Of a stretch of DNA of 64,000 nucleotides, positions 1 to 7,102 are shown piece after piece. Below the pieces are notes generated by a model. That model was not told where the DNA came from, did no database searches, and was given only the letters and a program-made list of their open reading frames with translations. Location of the stretch: positions 26,247-90,246 of the forward strand of contig CALWEJ010000007.1 in assembly GCA_944377165.1 (NCBI GenBank), in the 5' to 3' direction. A program made the translations under genes and the position numbers. Source of the stretch: an uncultured Clostridia bacterium. GTDB taxonomy: Bacteria > Bacillota > Clostridia > Christensenellales > UBA1242. Within the stretch, counting starts at the first letter, position 1, and the number at the start of each line of letters is the position of its first letter.

Positions 1-127
1 AATTTTTCCCGTATGTGCGTTATTAATGTTCAAAAAATAAATCATTCCCTATATAAATCAATGTTTTGTAAAATAAATTATTAATGTAAAATACTTATGC
101 CTAACACGTATTTGAATTAATATAAGA

Positions 128-1195
128 TTACGTAGATAAATTTTTATTATTATCTAATTTTTGTTCGTTCAGGGGTTGCACAATATTTTCTAACTTAGAT
201 TTAAGTCTTCTAATACTAAAAGGAATAAAATTTTCTGATTCATTATTCAATATGGAGTTAGCTACTGAACTAGATAAAGAATACGAAATACATTCTGATA
301 CACAGTCACCAGAAGGTGTCAAATCAACGTTGCTCTCACCGTTTTCTCCTCGCGCTAGTCCGCTCATAGTATGGTCTGGCCTACCATTAGTGTATATCGG
401 AGAAGTGACTAAATCTAATCCCCTATTATCTTGCATAACATAACATCTATCATTTTTTTCGTAAAAATCTTTAAATAATTTAGATGAAACATAACATTGT
501 TTAGAACCATTTACTTTTGCCTTATTTAATATATCAATGATTTTTTCTTTATCAATCAAAGAAATTTTAATATCATTCTGTCCGCTAATAAGTTTTACAG
601 CCATAGACTCCCAAAGTTTATCTCCTACACTAACAAACATTTTGTCATTCGGCGATATTACGTTGAGATGCTTAATTTGTCTAGTTGTGTAATTTGACGC
701 GAAAATTACGGCGAAAATTTGCTCAATAATCAACTCTCGTTCCGTTCTATTATATCCGATAGTTTCCATTTTTTCATCTAATCGTTCTAGCAATAAACGA
801 ATGACTGTATTCCCGTAGCAATGTGCAAAAATGTTAATATTTCGCATATTTTTACAAGCTGATTCTGTATCTATACGTTTACCGTCCGATGTCGTAAGCG
901 GAAAAAACAATTCATCAACCAACCTTGATATATTCGAATCCAATAAATCTTCATTGTAAGTGCCTTTATTATAATTTACACTTATGACATCTGCTTTTAA
1001 AACGAAATCTCCTAATAGCGAATTTATGACATTAATTGATTTACCCGCTTGAGTATTATTTTCAAGTCCGCTACCGTTAAGTATTAAAACTAATGGCCTA
1101 TCAATTTTATAATTGCTCAAATTAATTTCTTCTATTTCCGCATTAGTATTACTGTCTATCTTCTTTACAAAAACGAAACTGCCTTCTTTCCCCAT
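128..1195 (-). CDS. Alpha/beta-hydrolase-like protein, unknown function
   Basis: A 355-residue protein without signal peptide or membrane segment. Residues about 34-45 (RPLVLILNGSGL) look like the first core strand plus oxyanion turn of an alpha/beta hydrolase, and NIFAHCYGNTV near residue 121 has the small-x-Nu-x-small pattern of a nucleophile elbow, with Cys rather than Ser at the nucleophile position. A later RPDHT (about residue 274) could supply the His. The start ATG at 1195 follows an AGGA-type site (TAGGATAGATT). It stands alone, transcribed away from nothing recognisable; its 3' end lies close to the window edge. The fold assignment is inferred from two motifs only; the substrate is unknown and a non-catalytic role is possible. 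Confidence 0.5.
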   Translation of the reverse strand: MGKEGSFVFVKKIDSNTNAEIEEINLSNYKIDRPLVLILNGSGLENNTQAGKSINVINSLLGDFVLKADVISVNYNKGTYNEDLLDSNISRLVDELFFPLTTSDGKRIDTESACKNMRNINIFAHCYGNTVIRLLLERLDEKMETIGYNRTERELIIEQIFAVIFASNYTTRQIKHLNVISPNDKMFVSVGDKLWESMAVKLISGQNDIKISLIDKEKIIDILNKAKVNGSKQCYVSSKLFKDFYEKNDRCYVMQDNRGLDLVTSPIYTNGRPDHTMSGLARGENGESNVDLTPSGDCVSECISYSLSSSVANSILNNESENFIPFSIRRLKSKLENIVQPLNEQKLDNNKNLST

Positions 1196-1320
1196 AATCT
1201 ATCCTATTAAACATTTTAAATGATAACATAGATAACTAGATTTGTTAATACCTTTTTGAAAACTTTTCAGCAAATTATTTTTAATAAATACCTTACTTTA
1301 ATAAAAGATGTTTCTCTCGT

Positions 1321-1689
1321 CTATCTTTTATTATTTAGCATACTATCTATTCCGAGCGCGCAAGCCTTTGTGTATGCTCGAGTTAGTCCGCCTGCACCTA
1401 ATTTAATTCCGCCAAAATAACGCACCACTGCGACTAAAATGTTGCTTAATCCTTTTTTCTTAATTACGTTCATAATAGGATAACCAGCCGTACCTTTAGG
1501 CTCGCCATCGTCACTACACTTTTCGCTAACCATTTCACGATTGTAAACATAGGCAAAACAAATATGTCTTGCTTTCTTATGCTCTTGCTTTAAATTATTT
1601 AAAATTAAACTAACTTCGTTTAAGTTATTTAGTTCGTAAACATACGCAATAAATCGCGATTTGTTTATTATTAATTCCGCACTATTCAT
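1321..1689 (-). CDS. YigZ/IMPACT (UPF0029) family protein, single-domain
   Basis: This 122-residue protein matches the N-terminal domain of the YigZ/IMPACT family: INKSRFIAYV at the start, HKKARHICFAYV, SDDGEPKGTAGYPI (the family signature) and VVRYFGGIKLGAGGLTRAY. Typical YigZ proteins have about 200 residues with a second C-terminal domain; here the reading frame stops right after the first domain, so this is a short form. The biochemical role of bacterial family members is not settled; eukaryotic IMPACT acts in translation control. The ATG at 1689 has no Shine-Dalgarno sequence; instead a -10 box ends six bases before it, so the mRNA is probably leaderless. Confidence 0.85.
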   Translation of the reverse strand: MNSAELIINKSRFIAYVYELNNLNEVSLILNNLKQEHKKARHICFAYVYNREMVSEKCSDDGEPKGTAGYPIMNVIKKKGLSNILVAVVRYFGGIKLGAGGLTRAYTKACALGIDSMLNNKR

Positions 1690-1724
1690 ACTTTTATTTT
1701 AACATAAAAATATAAATTCCGCAA
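1690..1724 (-). promoter_or_regulatory. Extended -10 promoter placing the start site at the yigZ ATG
   Basis: On the minus strand TTGCGG (1724-1719), a 17-base spacer ending in TG, then TAAAAT (1701-1696) and six bases before ATG at 1689. Transcription would begin at or within a base of the A of ATG. The rest of the gap up to 2029 is AT-rich sequence in which I see nothing else. Confidence 0.5.
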
Positions 1725-2029
1725 TTATTAATTTAAAAAGGCAAGTGTTTTATGTCTATATATTATCCATTCTTTATCAATATAATTAACAAAATAAACA
1801 AGTACAAACTAATACAATGATAACAATGTGCAAAAAAATGATAAAGCATTTAACTTCCACTAAATTAAAAATTTTATTTAACAACGGTATTCTTGTTCGC
1901 ATAATAATCTGATAACTGAATAATAATTTAATAATACTAATTTCTTAATTAAAATCTAATACGATTTGATTGTCTAGGTTTTTATTTACACCATATCATA
2001 GTAGATAAAAATAATTTACTATTATAAAG

Positions 2030-2051
2030 AAAAAAGCGAGATATTTCTCGC
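2030..2051 (-). terminator. Rho-independent terminator of the degV gene
   Basis: On the minus strand the stem GCGAGA/TCTCGC (2051-2046 with 2041-2036) has a four-base loop and is followed by a run of T. It sits seven bases after the stop codon of the DegV gene. Confidence 0.75.
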
Positions 2052-2058
2052 ATTTTAA

Positions 2059-2985
2059 CTATTTATTTTCTCCTTTCAATTTTTTAGCAATAACGCCCAT
2101 TCTATCTACGCAGTAGCCGACAGCAAGAGCTCCCGGACCTGTATGACATACGATAAATAATGGCAATGGGTCGAAGGTGAAGAAAGGTAGTTCTGGACAA
2201 GCCTCTTTAACTTCCGCTTCAAAATCCTTTAATTCTTGACCATTTAAATCAGCATAACTATGTGCCATACCTATATATACTTTGCCTTGTTTAGCTTCTT
2301 CAGGGAAGCGCTCCATAATTTCTTTCTTAGTAGCTTGTATCATTTTAGCACGTGCCATTTTCATAGACATTACTTTAGCATATGCGTCCAACTTACCGCC
2401 GTGGATTTGTAAAATAGGTTTGATATTTAAAAGTGTACCTATTGCTGCAGCAGCCGGTGTGACTCTACCGCCCTTCTTTAGATACTTCAATGTATCAACA
2501 GCAATATAAACTCCGCAGTCCGCTCTATATTTCTCAAGATATTCTTTAATCTCGCTACCGCTCTTACCTTGCTCGATTAGATAACTTGCTTCATATATAG
2601 ACATTTTATTCATATAAGCGACACGTTGGTTATTAACTACAAATACACGTCCATCGAATTCTTCTTCGTGACTAGCATTTATTGCTGTATTACACGATTC
2701 GCTTAGTCCGCTAGACAAGCAAATGTAAACAATCTCGTTATACTCTTTTAATAGATCGCGCCATACATCTTTAACTACTTCAATGCTAGGTTGAGAAGTA
2801 CTAACTTCCGTCTTTTTGTCTTGAAGGTATTTATAGAATTCTTCATATGACATGTTCTTACCTTCGTAGTATTCTTCTCCGTTAACAATGAACGAAATAG
2901 GAATAAGCTTAGCAACGTTTGCTAATTCCATATCTTTTTCACTCATACTAGCAGAATTATCTATAACTAATCCAACTTTTTTCAT
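2059..2985 (-). CDS. DegV family (fatty-acid binding) protein
   Basis: A 308-residue DegV-domain protein. DegV proteins bind a long-chain acyl group between two subdomains and, in Firmicutes, the FakB members present fatty acid to the kinase FakA. Seen here: the first strand GLVIDNSASM, the SGLSESCNTA loop near residue 91, KGGRVTPAAAAIG around residue 170, and the C-terminal CHTGPGALAVGY. The start ATG at 2985 follows AAGGAGAGTTT. No FakA-type DhaK/DhaL kinase is present in the window. A second DegV lies at 4994-5839 in another operon; the two differ clearly in sequence, so they are old paralogues. Ligand specificity cannot be read from the sequence. Confidence 0.9.
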   Translation of the reverse strand: MKKVGLVIDNSASMSEKDMELANVAKLIPISFIVNGEEYYEGKNMSYEEFYKYLQDKKTEVSTSQPSIEVVKDVWRDLLKEYNEIVYICLSSGLSESCNTAINASHEEEFDGRVFVVNNQRVAYMNKMSIYEASYLIEQGKSGSEIKEYLEKYRADCGVYIAVDTLKYLKKGGRVTPAAAAIGTLLNIKPILQIHGGKLDAYAKVMSMKMARAKMIQATKKEIMERFPEEAKQGKVYIGMAHSYADLNGQELKDFEAEVKEACPELPFFTFDPLPLFIVCHTGPGALAVGYCVDRMGVIAKKLKGENK

Positions 2986-3119
2986 AAACTCTCCTTAAAA
3001 TCTTAACTATTTTCTACATTGTATTATAAAAGATATTTATATGCATTACAACTAAAATACTGTATAAGTTGCAAATTACAACAATTTACCAAAAAATTTT
3101 CGACAAATTAATGAACATC

Positions 3120-3160
3120 TGTCTATTTTTATAGACAAAATGTTAGTCAAAATGTAAAAT
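3120..3160 (+). promoter_or_regulatory. Palindromic operator overlapping the tetR promoter
   Basis: TGTCTAT-TTTT-ATAGACA at 3120-3137 is a perfect 7-4-7 palindrome. Its right arm contributes TAGACA (3132-3137), which works as a -35 box with TAAAAT at 3155-3160 after a 17-base spacer. The -10 ends six bases before the tetR ATG at 3167. Position and symmetry fit autorepression by the TetR protein; this is inference. Confidence 0.6.
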
Positions 3161-3166
3161 AAAGGT

Positions 3167-3748
3167 ATGATTAAGACTGAATATAAGAACTCAATACAAT
3201 CTAAACGTAAAATATCTTCAGCTTATCTTAGTATGCTTTTAGAGCATAAGGGTAAGTTTACTGTTAGTGATATTGTGCGCAAAATTAAGATAAATAGGGG
3301 TACATTCTATTTACATTTTAAGAACCTGGATGAAGTTTCTAATTTTATAGAAAACGAATTAGCAGACAATTTCAAGGTTATCGAACAAGATTTCCGCCTA
3401 ACCGAGATAGATAAATGCCCTGAAATAATACTCGATAAATTAAACGAAATATTTTCGCGCGATATTGAATATTACCGCTTGCTATTAAATTTAGGCGACC
3501 AAAATACTTTAATCAACAAAATTAAGGGTTATATTATTAATTCAATTTCCAACAACTTTAAAGTTATGAAGTACGTTATGAACCACGAAAATTTTAAAGT
3601 AGTTGTGCAGTATATTGTAGGCGGAGTTATGAACACGTATGTAGATTGGTTTAAAGGGAAAATCGACTGTGAACTACCTAAACTTAGCGCCCTACTTGCA
3701 AAAATGATTAAAGAAGGTTTACGAGGAGTTATTAGATATGGTATCTAA
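3167..3748 (+). CDS. TetR/AcrR-type transcriptional regulator
   Basis: A 193-residue regulator. Residues 13-60 form a TetR-like helix-turn-helix (ISSAYLSMLLEHKGKFTVSDIVRKIKINRGTFYLHFKNLDEV), with the typical TFYLHF recognition-helix end. The rest is helical and would form the ligand-binding and dimer domain, resembling the TetR members with a C-terminal domain near YDWFKG. It is the first gene of an operon: its stop overlaps the start of the rRNA methyltransferase gene by 11 bases, and that gene overlaps the DegV gene. A perfect palindrome overlaps its own promoter, so self-regulation is likely. The AAAGG before the ATG is too close to act as a ribosome site; the transcript may be leaderless. 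Confidence 0.85.
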   Translation: MIKTEYKNSIQSKRKISSAYLSMLLEHKGKFTVSDIVRKIKINRGTFYLHFKNLDEVSNFIENELADNFKVIEQDFRLTEIDKCPEIILDKLNEIFSRDIEYYRLLLNLGDQNTLINKIKGYIINSISNNFKVMKYVMNHENFKVVVQYIVGGVMNTYVDWFKGKIDCELPKLSALLAKMIKEGLRGVIRYGI

Positions 3749-5003
3749 CATAATAGATTACGGAATGCACGGCGAAGGTGTCGCTATTATAGACGGGAAA
3801 GTATTTTTAGTTAGTGGCGCGCTTGTCGGTGAAAGTGTAGATATTTCATTATTAGAAGATAAAGGCAATTATGCTATTGCAAAAATAAACAATATAATTA
3901 GCTTAAGTACGCATCGTGTCCAGCCAAAATGTAAATATTTTGGTCAATGTGGCGGTTGTCAACTACAAATGATGGACTACGAAGAGCAATTAAAATTTAA
4001 AACGCTTTTAATTAAGAAAACCATACGAAAAATTCTTAACCTAGATATTAATGTGGCGGACACAGTTGCGTGTGATAAACAGTATAATTACAGAAATAAG
4101 GCGAGTTTTAGCTATAGTGACGGAAAGTTCGGATATTACAAAGAGAAGTCTAAAAACGTTTTGGATATTGATTATTGTCCTATACAATCTGATACTATTA
4201 ACAACATTTATAGTTTTATCAAACAACATCTTATTCCGTCAAGCCTTAACGATATAAAGCATATAATCATACGTGCTATCGGTATTCAAACGTTAGTGTG
4301 TATTGTGGCTAGCAAATATATTGATTTATCCTATTTATATAAATTGCTATCAGAAAATTTTTATAATATAGGATTATATTTGAATATAAATACGCGAAAA
4401 GATTCGGTTGTATTGTCGGGCACATTAAAACACATAGGCGGTTTAAAAGAAATAACTGTAAATAATTTTGGATTAACATACACAATAGACATTTCCGCTT
4501 TCCAGCAAACAAATAATGACGTTCAAAATAAGTTGTATAGTAGTGTCTTAGAATTTATTCCAGATAATGCAACAGTTGTAAATGGATTTAGTGGCAATGG
4601 CTTGTTGTCCGCTATAATTGCGAAACGTGCTAAGTACGTTTATGGTATAGAAATTAATAAAAGCGCGCATTTTAGTGCTGAAAAATTAAAATTCGACAAT
4701 AATATTAGAAATTTATCAAATATTTTAGGAGATTTCTATAAAAAATTTGACACATTACGCGACAAATTTGATACAATAGTTTTAGACCCAACAAAGAAAG
4801 GTTGTGGTAAGCAAGTTATGCAGGCGATAGATGGCACTGAAAATATTATTTACATTTCTTGTAATCCCATTGCTCTATGCAAGGACTTGCGCGTGATTTT
4901 AGACAATTATATAATCGAAGAAATTATTCCGTTCGATATGTTCCCAAACACTGAGAACGTAGAAACATTAGTTAAATTAAAAAGGAGAATAAAATGGTTT
5001 TAA
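3738..5003 (+). CDS. TrmA/RlmD-family RNA (uracil-5-)-methyltransferase
   Basis: A 421-residue SAM-dependent RNA methyltransferase of the class that makes 5-methyluridine in 23S rRNA (RlmD/RlmCD) or tRNA (TrmA). Visible parts: a short TRAM-like N-terminus; the iron-sulfur cysteines CKYFGQCGGCQ (about residues 68-78) with the fourth Cys further on; SAM-binding NGFSGNGLLS near residue 283; the DPTKKGC loop (about 352), a variant of the usual DPPRxG; and the catalytic IYISCNP near residue 377. Start at 3738 is supported by GAGGAG nine bases upstream and overlaps the tetR stop. The last bases overlap the next gene, so the three are translationally coupled. Target base is not decidable from sequence. 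Confidence 0.85.
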   Translation: MVSNIIDYGMHGEGVAIIDGKVFLVSGALVGESVDISLLEDKGNYAIAKINNIISLSTHRVQPKCKYFGQCGGCQLQMMDYEEQLKFKTLLIKKTIRKILNLDINVADTVACDKQYNYRNKASFSYSDGKFGYYKEKSKNVLDIDYCPIQSDTINNIYSFIKQHLIPSSLNDIKHIIIRAIGIQTLVCIVASKYIDLSYLYKLLSENFYNIGLYLNINTRKDSVVLSGTLKHIGGLKEITVNNFGLTYTIDISAFQQTNNDVQNKLYSSVLEFIPDNATVVNGFSGNGLLSAIIAKRAKYVYGIEINKSAHFSAEKLKFDNNIRNLSNILGDFYKKFDTLRDKFDTIVLDPTKKGCGKQVMQAIDGTENIIYISCNPIALCKDLRVILDNYIIEEIIPFDMFPNTENVETLVKLKRRIKWF

Positions 5004-5839
5004 GTACCGATTCAACCGCTAATTTACCAAAAGAATATTATGAAAAATATGACATTAAAATGATTCCTATGAAGATAACCGTTGACGATGTCACGTACGA
5101 CGATTTAAGTAAAGATTTGCCGATAGACAAATTCTATGAAAAGTTAAGACAAGGCTCTACCGCCACCACAGCACAAATAAATGAATTTAGTGCTAACGAA
5201 TATTTTACAGAACTATTAAAATCAGGCGAAGATATCTTACATATAGGATTTTCATCTCAACTAAGCGGTAGCACTGCTACCCTTAAGCGCGTAGCAGAAG
5301 AATTAAATGCTACACATAAAAATAAAATAATCGTTATAGATTCGTTAAATGCATCTGTAGGGCAAGGCATATTAGTTATGCACGCACTAGATATGAAAAA
5401 TGAAGGAAAGTCTATCGACGAAATTGCTAGTGCTATTGAAAAATTAATACCTTATTCGTGCAGTTATTTTACAGTGGAACAATTAAAATATTTAGTCCGT
5501 GGCGGACGTGTAGGTAAATTCTCAGGAATTGTCGGCGCACTTTTAAATATTAAACCTGTACTTAGAGTTGACCCACTTGGACGACTTGTCAGCTATAAAA
5601 AAGTCATTTCGCGAAAAAAGTCTATAAATGAAATGTTAAACATTGTGAAAGAAAAGATTGCGGACAAAAAATATGTCTTTATAGCGCACGCAGTATGCAA
5701 AGATGAAGCAGACGATTTCGCTAAACAATTAAATGATATGTTAGGAGTTGACCCTATCGTCACCGACCTAACACAAGTTATCGGTTGTCACACTGGCCCC
5801 GGTCTTTTAGCTGTATTCTTTATCGGTAAAGAAAAATAA
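4994..5839 (+). CDS. DegV family (fatty-acid binding) protein, second copy
   Basis: A 281-residue DegV protein with the conserved STDSTANLP start, an FSSQLSGS loop (about residue 87), VRGGRVGKFSGIVG near residue 167 and GCHTGPGLLAVFF at the end. As in other DegV proteins the expected role is binding a fatty acyl chain. Its ATG lies inside the end of the methyltransferase gene and is preceded by AAAGGAG, so it belongs to the TetR-controlled operon. A TetR regulator controlling a fatty-acid-binding protein would make sense if the regulator senses acyl compounds, but that is inference. Confidence 0.9.
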   Translation: MVLSTDSTANLPKEYYEKYDIKMIPMKITVDDVTYDDLSKDLPIDKFYEKLRQGSTATTAQINEFSANEYFTELLKSGEDILHIGFSSQLSGSTATLKRVAEELNATHKNKIIVIDSLNASVGQGILVMHALDMKNEGKSIDEIASAIEKLIPYSCSYFTVEQLKYLVRGGRVGKFSGIVGALLNIKPVLRVDPLGRLVSYKKVISRKKSINEMLNIVKEKIADKKYVFIAHAVCKDEADDFAKQLNDMLGVDPIVTDLTQVIGCHTGPGLLAVFFIGKEK

Positions 5840-6330
5840 TCTTTTGTGTCAATCTTATTAATATATTGTTATAATTTATTGATATATTGTAATTAATGCA
5901 TTTTATCGCTAAAACATATTGTAAATGCTTACATAATACTTCCAAATTTAATAGTCTTTTAATAGTCTAATAATTTTTTAAATACTGCTTAATATTCGCA
6001 TAATATGATATGATATCAATTGTATTACATTATATTATATAATAATATTATTAATCGTATTGTGAACATTTAATTTATTATAGTTAGCATAATCAATATT
6101 GTATGACAAAGTATAATGTTTATTAATATGTTATATAGTATAGTAATCGACATAATAAATTAACATTATTTCATAATATTAATAAAATAATTAGCAAAAA
6201 TAAAAGGTACGGTGCATTTTACCTTTTATTTTTTATTTCGTTATTTGTAAATAGATATATTGGTATTTAAAAAATTTAATATTAATATTTATATCCCTTC
6301 TTTTAAATTATGTACTTAATTTAATTTCTT
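5840..6330. other. AT-rich gap between convergent operons, with a bidirectional terminator
   Basis: No open frame with a ribosome site is visible. The only clear structure is TAAAAGGTA (6201-6209) pairing with TACCTTTTA (6220-6228), flanked by T runs on both strands. It can end the DegV operon from the left and the Crp/Fnr gene from the right. The 360 bases before it are low-complexity TA-rich sequence. Confidence 0.6.
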
Positions 6331-7002
6331 TTATTCATTTACTTTACGTATTATACGATATTCTTTCTTGTCAAAGTCGATAATTCCTTCTTTCTTCATT
6401 TTACTTAGTTCACTACTCATTGCGCTTCTATCAACAGATAAATAATTACTAAGTTCAGTTTTATTAAATGGTATTTCAAAATATGGCGACCCTGATTTTT
6501 CACTCATATACGCAAAGTATGACATAAGCTTTTCCCTTGTGCTCTTTTTTGACATATGCGACAACTTATTTATTAAACTAATGCTGTTCTCTGCCACTAT
6601 CTTCATTAGATTTTTAGTTATAATATCGTGACGCTTACATCTATTTTCGCACGGAGTAATCAGTCTATGCTTATTCATAAAAAGGACTAAGCATTTTTCG
6701 CTCGCCACCACACTATCTTTATAAATTTTTTCTCCAGCGTATGCCATTTCAAGCCCATAAGCCTCGCCTCTATTTATTTGAGAGAGAATAGAAATATTGC
6801 CTAAACTATCTATATTTTCGACAATAGCGCTACCTTTTAATAGCAATATTACGTCATCAATCGCATCGCCTTGAGATATAATTTTTTCATTTTTGTCAAA
6901 TGTTTTGAAGCGAGTTTTGAAACAAAACATCATCGCTTGACAGTCAAATTCATTCGAATCTTTAAAAATTTTTGTCGCTTTCAACTCATTAAAATGTTCC
7001 AC
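6331..7002 (-). CDS. Crp/Fnr-family transcriptional regulator
   Basis: About 223 residues: a cyclic-nucleotide-binding-like beta roll (FKTFDKNEKIISQGDAIDDVILLLKGSAIVENID, first third) followed by a C-terminal winged helix whose recognition part reads FNKTELSNYLSVDRSAMSSELSKMKKEGII. The open frame extends to a GTG at 7032, but TTGGAGGTTTT directly precedes a GTG at 7002, so I place the start there. Cysteines at CENRC and elsewhere do not form an obvious Fnr 4-Cys cluster site, so the signal is unknown. It is divergent from nrdD and shares a promoter region containing a palindrome; control of the anaerobic ribonucleotide reductase and of itself is the natural inference. Confidence 0.85.
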   Translation of the reverse strand: MEHFNELKATKIFKDSNEFDCQAMMFCFKTRFKTFDKNEKIISQGDAIDDVILLLKGSAIVENIDSLGNISILSQINRGEAYGLEMAYAGEKIYKDSVVASEKCLVLFMNKHRLITPCENRCKRHDIITKNLMKIVAENSISLINKLSHMSKKSTREKLMSYFAYMSEKSGSPYFEIPFNKTELSNYLSVDRSAMSSELSKMKKEGIIDFDKKEYRIIRKVNE

Positions 7003-7045
7003 AAAACCTCCAATTTGTTGCAAAAACAACACTTTTTACACTTTT

Positions 7046-7086
7046 ATTATAGTATAATAGTCGTGTAAAGTCAAATATCTGACTTT
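7046..7086. promoter_or_regulatory. Divergent promoters and palindrome between the Crp/Fnr gene and nrdD
   Basis: Minus strand: TTGACT (7074-7069), 17-base spacer, TATAAT (7051-7046) drives the regulator. Plus strand: a TATAAT at 7053-7058 with only a weak -35 would drive nrdD. AAAGTCA-AATATC-TGACTTT (7067-7086) is a perfect 7-6-7 palindrome covering the regulator's -35 and lying just downstream of the nrdD -10. The spacing resembles Crp/Fnr operators (5-bp core half-sites six bases apart), so it is a good candidate binding site for the neighbouring regulator. Confidence 0.6.
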
Positions 7087-7102
7087 TAATATGGAGGAAA
7101 AA

